NCBI GenBank assembly: GCA_009921765.1
Contig: RFXC01000144.1
Location: 1 to 11,250, forward strand
Length of the DNA: 11,250 nucleotides
Source of the DNA: Betaproteobacteria bacterium
GTDB taxonomy: Bacteria; Pseudomonadota; Gammaproteobacteria; Burkholderiales; Burkholderiaceae
Reading direction: 5' to 3'
Under the pieces are notes generated by a model, which did not search any database, was not told the DNA's origin, and saw only the letters and a list, made by a program, of their open reading frames with translations. This document shows, in pieces, positions 1-6,056 of this stretch. The number at the start of each line of letters is the position of its first letter. Within the stretch, counting starts at the first letter, position 1. The position numbers and the translations under genes are program-made.

Positions 1-424
1 CAAACCGCATGCTGTAGCCGAAGCGGATCATCGGCGGCACCGCCACCTGGCTGAACAGACTGGCTGATGCCACCGACACCCCGGTGACCGCGGCGAAGAG
101 CGCGTTGGCAGCCACCGTGGCGACACCCAGTCCGCCCTGCACCCGCTGGAGCAGCCACTGTGCGACCGAGAACGTGTCGCGACCGACGCCCGACAGGCTG
201 ACCAGTGTTCCCATGAGTACGAATAGCGGGATGACCGAAAAAACGTACTCGGCAATGCTGGTGAGTGCGCCGCTGCCCACCAGCCGGATCGCAATTTCGA
301 GGTCGCCGCGCAAGGCCCAGGTGCCGCAGAGCGCAAGCAGGATCAGCGTGACGCCAATCGGGGCACCCAGCATCACCAGCCCGATGAGGAGGCCCACCAG
401 CAGGAGTCCAATCCCGAAATCCAT
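1..424 (-). CDS. dctM: TRAP transporter large permease DctM (N-terminal 141 residues, cut by window edge)
   Basis: This is the large membrane subunit of a TRAP transporter, the channel-forming part that moves substrate across the inner membrane using an ion gradient. The visible part starts at an ATG whose A is also the last base of the dctQ stop (TGATG), a typical translationally coupled junction. Residues 3-35 are almost wholly hydrophobic and form the first membrane segments. PLFVLMG at 66-72 and the AAVTGVSVASAS stretch at 111-122 are typical of the DctM family. DctM proteins usually have about 425 residues, so roughly two thirds lies beyond the left edge. The gene ends the order dctP-dctQ-dctM. 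The name is at family level; the transported compound is unknown. Confidence 0.93.
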   Translation of the reverse strand, partial: MDFGIGLLLVGLLIGLVMLGAPIGVTLILLALCGTWALRGDLEIAIRLVGSGALTSIAEYVFSVIPLFVLMGTLVSLSGVGRDTFSVAQWLLQRVQGGLGVATVAANALFAAVTGVSVASASLFSQVAVPPMIRFGYSMRF

Positions 425-927
425 CAGAACTCCCCGTGCCTCGGACCGGAAGGTGCGGGCGGCCCGTGAAAGACCTGCGCGGTGAATGCCGCGAGCGCAC
501 CAAAGCTGCCCGACAGCACCAGCAGCCAGATGGGCCACTTCGGGAACGTGAAAACGCCCTGCGCACCGAATTGATCGTTGGTGCGCCAGGCATGCCCTAG
601 GCCCGATACGGCCGCCCAGACGATAGCGAGGAAGACGAGCGCGCCCAGCATGGCGAAGGCGCGCTCGATCGTGCGGGCGGCGCCAGGCGAGCGCTCGCGG
701 ATGCGCTGCAGCACCAGATCTGCGCGCGCGAGCCTGCCCTCGCGAACCGCGGCGGGCAGCTGGAGGAAGGTGATGGCGATGACCGAGAACCCGGCGATCT
801 CGGCGACCCCGCTGATCGGTGAGTTGAAGGCGAACCGGCTGACGATATCCGCACCGACCAGCAGCATCAGTGCGAATATCCAGGCAATGCCGATCGCGCT
901 CAGCGCACGAAGCGATCGGTCAAACAT
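424..927 (-). CDS. dctQ: TRAP transporter small permease DctQ
   Basis: This is the small membrane subunit of the TRAP transporter, which pairs with DctM in the inner membrane. It has 167 residues, normal for the family. Four hydrophobic segments are visible at about 8-28, 42-62, 89-111 and 130-152. The segment FNSPISGVAEIAG (34-46) fits the family pattern after helix 1, where a short loop leads to a Glu in helix 2. The C-terminal tail (from about 154) is Pro/Gly-rich and hydrophilic. The ATG lies 18 bp after the dctP stop and has only a weak purine stretch before it, so translation may depend on coupling to dctP. Its stop overlaps the dctM start by one base. The assignment rests on topology, size and context. 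Confidence 0.92.
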   Translation of the reverse strand: MFDRSLRALSAIGIAWIFALMLLVGADIVSRFAFNSPISGVAEIAGFSVIAITFLQLPAAVREGRLARADLVLQRIRERSPGAARTIERAFAMLGALVFLAIVWAAVSGLGHAWRTNDQFGAQGVFTFPKWPIWLLVLSGSFGALAAFTAQVFHGPPAPSGPRHGEF

Positions 928-945
928 GCTGGCGGCTCAAGTCGC

Positions 946-2016
946 TCAGAGCTTGTCCCAGGCGCGGGCGGGTTTTTCACCAGCGGCCCGCAGTGCATCC
1001 ATCCAGGCCTTCAGTACATCCTGTGCCGGGGCCTTGGGATTGGCTTTGATCCAGTTCGCGGCGACGTTTGGCATGGTATCGATCCACTTCTGGCGCTCGT
1101 CGGCCGACAGCGACGAGACCTTCATGCCCGCCTTGGCCATCTGCTCGAGCGAGGCGTCTGAGCGCTCGGTGGACACACGGCCTACCGCTGTGGCGTACAG
1201 CTTGCCGCATTCGCGCATGACAGCCTGCACTTCAGGCGGGAGCTTGCCGAAAGCCGAGCGATTGGCGGCAAGCCCGCCAACGTATTGCGCGCCGATGCCC
1301 ACGCGAGTGAAATAGGGCGCGACCTCGTAGACCCGGGTGCCGAGAATGGCAGTGGAGAATGACACCGCGCCGTCGGTGACGCCCGACTTGATGTCGGTGT
1401 AGAACGCGGGAATGGGTGAATTGACTGCCACAGCGCCGGTCCCTTGCAGAAAGGTGGCCACCGCACCAGGCGTTGAAAACTTCCGCCCTTTGAGCGAGGC
1501 AAGCGAGGTCACGGGTTGCGTGGTCCAGAGATGGTAGGTTTCGACGCCGCTTCCACCCAGATAGACAAGGTTGTTGCTCTCCCAGGTCTGGCGAAGCGCT
1601 GGCACCTTGTCGTGCAGCGCATCCATGATCGAGATCACGAGCGGCAGGTTGTCGGTGGCAAACGGCGAGAAATAGGTGACGTTGTGAAGCGGCATGGCGG
1701 TGGGCTCGAAGATGGAGCCCACCCAGCCGATATCGACAATGTTGTCGCGCACGGCACTCAGCGTTTCCTGAAATTTGTAAAGCGTGCCGCCATACGCCTC
1801 TCGCCATTCGATCTTGAAGCGTGTGCCCGCGAGCTTCTTGTCCACCTCGGCCTGGAACACCTCTTTCATCATTCCGACGAAGATGTTGTTGAGGGGATGG
1901 CTTGCGCCGATCGCCACCCGGATGGTCTGCTGACCCTGGGCGATGGCTGGCGCGGCGACTGCGGCGGTTGCCGCTCCAAGCAGTTTCAGCGAACTGCGGC
2001 GTGACTTGTTGTGCAT
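946..2016 (-). CDS. dctP: TRAP transporter substrate-binding protein DctP, Tat-type signal
   Basis: This is the periplasmic protein that captures the substrate and delivers it to DctQ/DctM. The 356 residues begin with a twin-arginine signal: SRRSSLK at 5-11, a hydrophobic stretch at about 12-25, and a likely signal peptidase site after AIA at 24-26. Export may therefore be folded, through Tat. The mature part is DctP-like: KFQETLSAVRDNIVDIGW (81-98) corresponds to the family segment ending in DIG, and SLKGRKFSTPG (174-184) to the inter-domain strand. In that strand most family members have Lys-x-Arg, with the Arg gripping the ligand carboxylate; here the residue is Ser181 (codon at 1474-1476). 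The ligand may be atypical, or another residue may do the job. The start is set by a strong AGGAGG site. Its first 31 bases overlap the end of the molybdenum hydroxylase gene. Confidence 0.93.
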   Translation of the reverse strand: MHNKSRRSSLKLLGAATAAVAAPAIAQGQQTIRVAIGASHPLNNIFVGMMKEVFQAEVDKKLAGTRFKIEWREAYGGTLYKFQETLSAVRDNIVDIGWVGSIFEPTAMPLHNVTYFSPFATDNLPLVISIMDALHDKVPALRQTWESNNLVYLGGSGVETYHLWTTQPVTSLASLKGRKFSTPGAVATFLQGTGAVAVNSPIPAFYTDIKSGVTDGAVSFSTAILGTRVYEVAPYFTRVGIGAQYVGGLAANRSAFGKLPPEVQAVMRECGKLYATAVGRVSTERSDASLEQMAKAGMKVSSLSADERQKWIDTMPNVAANWIKANPKAPAQDVLKAWMDALRAAGEKPARAWDKL

Positions 2017-4274
2017 GGCTCCTCCTGTTTGTGCTTTGACCGAATGATTCGCCAGATCCGCTCTGGCAGTAAAGGCATATCAAGGTGTTCGGTTCCGAAT
2101 TCGCTCAAAGCGTCCATCACCGCGGAGACCGCAGCAGGGGGCGCACCCAGGGCACCGCCTTCGCCGGCGCCCTTTGCGCCCAACAGGCCCGTCGTGGAGG
2201 GGGCGCGCTGATCGAGGAGCGTATCCATGGCGGGTAGCAGCGTTGCCCGCGGCAGCGCATAGTCCATGAGCGAACCCGTCAGAAGCTGGGCCGAATCGGG
2301 GTCGTGCACGACGTGCTCGAGCAGGGCCTGCCCGAGTCCCTGCACCACAGCGCCCCAGGTCTGACCCTCGACGATGACCGGATGGATCACCGTCCCGACA
2401 TCATCGACCGCCGTGTAGCGCTCGACGCTCACCTCCCCGGTGGCGGTATCGATTTCCACTTCGCAGATATGGCAGCCATTCGGAAAACAGAACGGCGAGG
2501 TAGCGGTTGCCGCCACACTGCAACCAGACTTGCCCATGGCCTCCGCGATCTCAAAGATCTGATCGAGACCGGGTGGGCTTGCGAGCCCCAGGTGCTTGAG
2601 AAGTGCGTGGGCGGCCTGCACGATGGCTGCGCCACCGATGTAGAGCGATCGTGAGCCGTAGCTGCCTACGCCCGTTGACACCCGGTCGGTGTCGCCCTGA
2701 ATGATGCGTACCCGTTCTGGCGACACGCGCAGGTTGGCCGCTACCAGTTGTGTGTAAGCGGTTTCAAGACCCTGGCCCATTGCCTGGGTGCCCGACAGCA
2801 CAGTGACAGTGTTGGCCTCCAGCGAGAGGGTGGCGGTTTCGCTCGGCGTGATCCCGCTTGTGGAATCGATGTGATAGGCAATGCCGCGGCCTCGTAGTCG
2901 CCCGCGTGCTCGTGCTGAGTCGCGCCGCCCTTCAAATCCATGCCAGTCTGCGCGTGTCATCGCCTGATCGAGCACCGCAGGAAAGCGTCCGCTGTCGTAG
3001 GTCTGACCGACCACGTTGGTGTACGGGATCTGATCTGGACGGATGAGGTTTCGGCGCCGAAGTTCCGCGGGGTCGATTGCCATCCGGCGCGCCGCCACAT
3101 CAATCAGCCGCTCAAGGCGGTATACCGTTTCCGGGCGACCCGCACCCCGATAGGGCCCGGTGGGCGGCGTGTTCGACAGTACCGCGCGAATCTCCGCGTG
3201 AATAAAGGGGATGTGATAAGCGCCGTTTGCCACACGGTTACCCGTGCGCGTGGCGATGGCTGCGCCAAAGAAGCTGATGTAGGCGCCCATATCCGCCCAG
3301 TCGCGGACCTTGAGGGCAAGGAAGCGCCCCTCGGCGTCGAGTGCAAGCTCGCACTCGCTCAGATGATCCCGGCCATGCATGTCGGACAGAAAACTTTCGC
3401 TGCGATCGGCCACCCAGCGCACCGGGCATCCCAGTGCACGCGCGGCGAACAGGACGAGCACATCCTCGGGAGAGATGGATACCTTGCTGCCAAAGCCGCC
3501 GCCAATATCACCGACCTTCACCTGAATCGCGGATTCAGGCACGCCAAGAACGGGCGCGAGCAGTTGGCGCGTGAGATGCGGGGTCTGGCTGGCTGCGTGC
3601 AGCGTGAACCGCTGTTGGTTGGCGTGCCAGACACCCACTGCGCCGCGCGGCTCCATGGCGGTCGGTGCAACGCGCTGATTGACGACCCGCAGTCGCACGA
3701 CATGGGCAGCCGAGTGCATCGCATTGGCGACGGCTTGTGCGTCGCCGTATTCATAGCGTCCGACGATGTTTCCAGGCGCGCCTGGCCAGAGTTGCGGCGC
3801 ATTCGGGTCCAGCGTCTGGGGGAGGCCGGAGACGGCAGGAAGTGGATCAACCTTGACCTCGATCCGCTCGGCAGCGTCAAGGGCCGCATAGCGGCTGGTC
3901 GCCACCACAAGTGCGACCGGCTCGCCCACATGTCGAAGCTCGTTGCGAGCGAGTGCGTGGCGCGGCGGAGCGGACATCTCGCCACCGCTCTCGGCGGGGA
4001 CTGCAGCATGAAAACCAATGGGCGAGACGCCCGCCGCGAGCAGATCGTCGGAAGTGAACACGCCCAGTACGCCAGGCATCTTTTGCGCCGCTGACGTGTC
4101 GACCGCGTGAAGACGGGCCCGCGCATGCATCGAACGCAGGATCACCGCATGCGCCATGCCCGGCAGATGAAGGGAGCCAACGAAGCGGCCTTCACCCCTC
4201 AGCAGATGATCATCTTCAACGCGTGGCAGCGATTCACCAGCGCCTGGAAGGGTCGTGTCGGATTGCGTGTTCAC
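1986..4274 (-). CDS. Molybdenum hydroxylase large subunit (xanthine dehydrogenase/CoxL family)
   Basis: This is the molybdopterin-binding catalytic subunit of a xanthine dehydrogenase-family enzyme, which hydroxylates aldehydes or N-heterocycles with water and passes electrons to Fe-S and FAD subunits. It has 762 residues from a GTG start. Expected parts appear in order: PRVEDDHLLRGEGRF near the N-terminus (about 17-31), IGGGFGSK, the PYRGAGRPE active-site loop, MGQG, and AKGAGEGG near the C-terminus with the presumed catalytic Glu at 705. The PYRGAGR loop is the 'form II' type, not the Cys-containing AYxCSFR loop of true CO dehydrogenase, so CO oxidation is unlikely. About 30 residues usually found after the GG-A-V segment (here near 560-570) seem to be missing. 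No small or medium subunit gene is in the window. The gene starts 19 bp after the cupin stop and overlaps dctP by 31 bp. After an alcohol dehydrogenase, an aldehyde substrate is plausible but unproven. Confidence 0.9.
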   Translation of the reverse strand: MNTQSDTTLPGAGESLPRVEDDHLLRGEGRFVGSLHLPGMAHAVILRSMHARARLHAVDTSAAQKMPGVLGVFTSDDLLAAGVSPIGFHAAVPAESGGEMSAPPRHALARNELRHVGEPVALVVATSRYAALDAAERIEVKVDPLPAVSGLPQTLDPNAPQLWPGAPGNIVGRYEYGDAQAVANAMHSAAHVVRLRVVNQRVAPTAMEPRGAVGVWHANQQRFTLHAASQTPHLTRQLLAPVLGVPESAIQVKVGDIGGGFGSKVSISPEDVLVLFAARALGCPVRWVADRSESFLSDMHGRDHLSECELALDAEGRFLALKVRDWADMGAYISFFGAAIATRTGNRVANGAYHIPFIHAEIRAVLSNTPPTGPYRGAGRPETVYRLERLIDVAARRMAIDPAELRRRNLIRPDQIPYTNVVGQTYDSGRFPAVLDQAMTRADWHGFEGRRDSARARGRLRGRGIAYHIDSTSGITPSETATLSLEANTVTVLSGTQAMGQGLETAYTQLVAANLRVSPERVRIIQGDTDRVSTGVGSYGSRSLYIGGAAIVQAAHALLKHLGLASPPGLDQIFEIAEAMGKSGCSVAATATSPFCFPNGCHICEVEIDTATGEVSVERYTAVDDVGTVIHPVIVEGQTWGAVVQGLGQALLEHVVHDPDSAQLLTGSLMDYALPRATLLPAMDTLLDQRAPSTTGLLGAKGAGEGGALGAPPAAVSAVMDALSEFGTEHLDMPLLPERIWRIIRSKHKQEEPCTTSHAAVR
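2021..2026 (-). promoter_or_regulatory. Strong ribosome binding site of dctP
   Basis: On the minus strand this reads AGGAGG, a perfect Shine-Dalgarno core, four bases before the dctP ATG at 2016. It lies inside the coding end of the upstream molybdenum hydroxylase gene, whose stop is at 1986. Ribosomes can therefore initiate dctP independently even though the two frames overlap. Upstream genes in the cluster have much weaker sites, so the binding protein may be made in excess, as is usual for TRAP systems. That dosage point is an inference. Confidence 0.8.
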
Positions 4275-4293
4275 CGTGCCTGCCGATCAGCGA

Positions 4294-4680
4294 TCAAGCT
4301 GCTGGCGGCCGGATCACCTTGTCAGGCGACTCACCATAGGGTGGCGCATAGATCACGAGAAGCTTGACGGGTGTATCGCTGGTCACCGTGAAGACATGCA
4401 TCACGTCCGCCGGGAAAAAACAGGTGTCGCCCGCCTGCATCTCGAACGATTCGTCTCCCACCTGCGCCGTTGCCGTACCCTCGAGGAGATAGCAGATCTG
4501 TTCGATGCCGGGGTGTGCATGGGGGAGGGCACCCTGACCCTTTTCAATCACGCCCAGCAGCATTTCGACCTGCTTGGCGCCAACGGTTTCCGGCCCGATC
4601 AGGCGGCGGTTGGTGGTGCCAGTATGGTTGGCGGGGTGATAACCCGGCACGTCAGCCGTTCGAATCAGATAGCGCGACAC
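4294..4680 (-). CDS. Small single-domain cupin protein
   Basis: This is a compact cupin of 128 residues, a six-stranded barrel that normally holds one metal ion. Motif 1 runs from G48 through H54-A-H56 and E60 to G68. Motif 2 is GDTCFFPADVMHVF at 84-97, with H95 as the fourth ligand. All four usual metal ligands (H54, H56, E60, H95) are present, so metal binding is likely. Such proteins may be dioxygenases, isomerases, lyases or simple binding proteins, and the sequence does not decide between them. The GTG start is chosen because GGGAG lies seven bases before it and the N-terminus then aligns as a normal small cupin. It sits 19 bp before the molybdenum hydroxylase gene and is probably the first gene of that transcript. 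Confidence 0.85.
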   Translation of the reverse strand: MSRYLIRTADVPGYHPANHTGTTNRRLIGPETVGAKQVEMLLGVIEKGQGALPHAHPGIEQICYLLEGTATAQVGDESFEMQAGDTCFFPADVMHVFTVTSDTPVKLLVIYAPPYGESPDKVIRPPAA

Positions 4681-4692
4681 GGGAGATCTCCC
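4681..4692. repeat. 12-bp perfect palindrome over the cupin ribosome binding site
   Basis: GGGAGATCTCCC is its own reverse complement and ends right at the cupin GTG. On the minus strand its first half is the Shine-Dalgarno sequence GGGAG. If transcribed, the two halves could pair or bind a protein and hide the site. A 12-bp palindrome is expected a few times by chance in a window this size, so only the position makes it notable. Confidence 0.35.
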
Positions 4693-4706
4693 AAGGAGGG
4701 TTGAGG

Positions 4707-4734
4707 GCGTTTACCCGATGGTAAGCGTTTATCC
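4707..4734. promoter_or_regulatory. Possible operator: direct repeat with overlapping dyad
   Basis: Two copies of a 10-mer, GCGTTTACCC (4707-4716) and GCGTTTATCC (4725-4734), differ at one base and start 18 bp apart. Between them lies a dyad, TTACC-CGAT-GGTAA (4711-4724), extending to 4708-4727 with one mismatch. The arrangement resembles a transcription-factor site in the only sizeable gap of the minus-strand cluster, just before the cupin. No regulator gene is in the window, so the protein that might bind is unknown. Confidence 0.4.
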
Positions 4735-4745
4735 AAAGCGATCAA
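4718..4745 (-). promoter_or_regulatory. Candidate sigma-70 promoter for the cupin-molybdenum hydroxylase-TRAP transcript
   Basis: On the minus strand TTGATC (4745-4740) and TACCAT (4723-4718) are separated by 16 bases. Each matches four of six consensus positions. Transcription would begin near 4711, leaving a leader of about 30 bases before the cupin GTG at 4680. The -10 box sits inside the dyad at 4711-4724, as expected if a repressor acts there. The matches are modest; the gene layout is the main support. Confidence 0.25.
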
Positions 4746-4821
4746 GCCGAAAGTCCGTTCCTGAGCGGCAGGCGGTTCCGACGGACGGTCCGAGAAAATG
4801 CGGCGGGTTGATGATGAGCGT

Positions 4822-5928
4822 CTAGCGGTTTTCCATGCGCAGAATCGGCTTGATCACTGCGCCGGTATGCGCTTCGTGAATGGCCTCGTTGATTTTCTCG
4901 AACGGGAAATGCGTGACCAGCCTCTCGAGCGGCAGGCGGCCGCGCGCGTAGTGCTCAACCAGCTCGGGGATGAACTCGTCGGGAATGCTGTCGCCCTCCG
5001 CAATGCCGCGAATCGATCGTCCGCCCACCATCAGCTGCCGGGTGACGATGCCAACCTCGGGTTCTCGAGTGGCGGCGATCACGCCGCAGGTTCCAAGCGG
5101 TGCAAGCGATTCAACAGCGGTCTTGACCGAGCGTGCGAGCCCTGACGTGTCGATTGCAAAATTCACCCCGTGACCTGTGATCTCGCGCAGCCGGGCTGCG
5201 ACGTCTTCTCGCGATGCATCGATCGTGTGGGTGGCACCCAGATCACGCGCTGCGGCGAGTCTTGCGGGGTGGACATCAATTGCAATGATCGGATCCGCGC
5301 CCACAATCCGTGCGCCCATGATTGCACTCAATCCAACGGAGCCGGTGCCGAAGACCGCAAGCGACTGGCCATCTCCCACCTTGAGCGATCGCATCACCGC
5401 GCCGGCCCCCGTCTGGATGCCGCATCCCAGCGGCGCGAGCAGGTCGAGTGGCGCGGTGGCTGCGACCTTGACCACATTGCGGCTGCGGCAGAGCGCATGG
5501 GTTGCAAACGACGATTGCCCGAAAAAATTGCCGAAGACAGGTGCGCCGTTCGTATCGGTATAGGGAATGCCGCCCGATGGCTTCTTGCCTGAAAAATTGC
5601 GTGCGAGCAGGTGCTGACAGTAGGACGGGGCCCGTGCGCTGCACGACGGGCACGTGCCGCAGGAGTCGAAGGTGAGCAACACCGAATCGCCGGGCTTCAC
5701 CTTGGTGATTGCGCTGCCCACGGCCTCGACGACACCAGCGCCTTCGTGACCCAGTACGATGGGTTTGGGCACGATGCCCTCGATCTCGATCGCCCGCAGG
5801 TCCGTGTGGCAGACACCGCTTGCGACCAGCTTCACCAGGATCTCGTCGTCAGCCGGATCGGCCAGATTGAGCGATTCGAATCCGAGCGGCTCTGACCGGC
5901 CGCGCGCGACGGCAGCAAGAATTTTCAT
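4822..5928 (-). CDS. Zinc-dependent alcohol dehydrogenase, aryl-alcohol type
   Basis: This is a cytoplasmic medium-chain alcohol dehydrogenase interconverting an alcohol and its aldehyde or ketone with NAD(H). From the chosen ATG it has 368 residues, the usual size. Catalytic zinc residues are visible as C40 and the GHE motif H61-E62. The structural zinc set C90, C93, C96 and C104 is complete. GTGSVG begins the Rossmann fold, and the Asp in IAIDVHP after strand 2 favours NAD over NADP. The segments FFGQSSFATHA and PLGCGIQTGAGA match the class containing benzyl-alcohol and geraniol dehydrogenases, so an aromatic or allylic alcohol is a reasonable guess. The ATG at 5928 is preferred over an in-frame TTG at 5976 because AAGGAA precedes it and MKILAAVA is a family-like start. 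Expression of the downstream cupin group may be separate, as 141 bp follow the stop. Confidence 0.93.
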   Translation of the reverse strand: MKILAAVARGRSEPLGFESLNLADPADDEILVKLVASGVCHTDLRAIEIEGIVPKPIVLGHEGAGVVEAVGSAITKVKPGDSVLLTFDSCGTCPSCSARAPSYCQHLLARNFSGKKPSGGIPYTDTNGAPVFGNFFGQSSFATHALCRSRNVVKVAATAPLDLLAPLGCGIQTGAGAVMRSLKVGDGQSLAVFGTGSVGLSAIMGARIVGADPIIAIDVHPARLAAARDLGATHTIDASREDVAARLREITGHGVNFAIDTSGLARSVKTAVESLAPLGTCGVIAATREPEVGIVTRQLMVGGRSIRGIAEGDSIPDEFIPELVEHYARGRLPLERLVTHFPFEKINEAIHEAHTGAVIKPILRMENR

Positions 5929-6056
5929 GGCTGGCTTTCCTTGGCTGATAACGCAGGCTGTTGGTTTGTCGGCCAAAGGCCGCCCGCGCGGTCGCTAGAA
6001 TGCCATCACACCAGCCTGCAATCATCAACGGCGCGTAAATTCCGGGAGACCAGCCC
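5929..6056. promoter_or_regulatory. Divergent intergenic region between the two gene groups
   Basis: These 128 bp separate the start codons of the divergent alcohol dehydrogenase and Gfo/Idh/MocA genes and must hold at least part of both promoters. On the plus strand TAGAAT (5996-6001) is a five-of-six -10 match but has no good -35 at normal spacing. GCAGGCTG (5953-5960) and CAGCCTGC (6012-6019) form an 8-bp inverted repeat 51 bp apart, and GGCC-AAA-GGCC (5971-5981) is a small dyad. GGGAG at 6044-6048 is the ribosome site of the plus-strand gene, and AAGGAA precedes the minus-strand ATG. The specific promoter and operator calls are weak. Confidence 0.5.

Noticed and set aside
578..1315. Open frame of 245 codons on the plus strand
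   Set aside because: It runs across dctQ and dctP on the other strand and reads as low-complexity Ser/Ala/Arg, a GC-driven shadow.
2940..4094. Long open frame (384 codons) on the plus strand
   Set aside because: It lies opposite the molybdenum hydroxylase, which has clear family motifs throughout. The antisense product is Arg/His/Cys-rich without recognisable domains, as expected from high GC.
1986..4274. True CO dehydrogenase (coxL, form I)
   Set aside because: The active-site loop is PYRGAGR and lacks the Cys of the form I AYxCSFR loop, and coxM/coxS are not seen.
4760..4800. Possible terminator after the alcohol dehydrogenase (CGGAC-G-GTCCG)
   Set aside because: The stem is five pairs with a one-base loop, which cannot fold as a hairpin, and no T run follows in the direction of transcription.
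5929..5976. N-terminal extension of the alcohol dehydrogenase from an upstream TTG
   Set aside because: The ATG at 5928 has a good AAGGAA site and gives the normal family start; the 16 extra residues match nothing expected.
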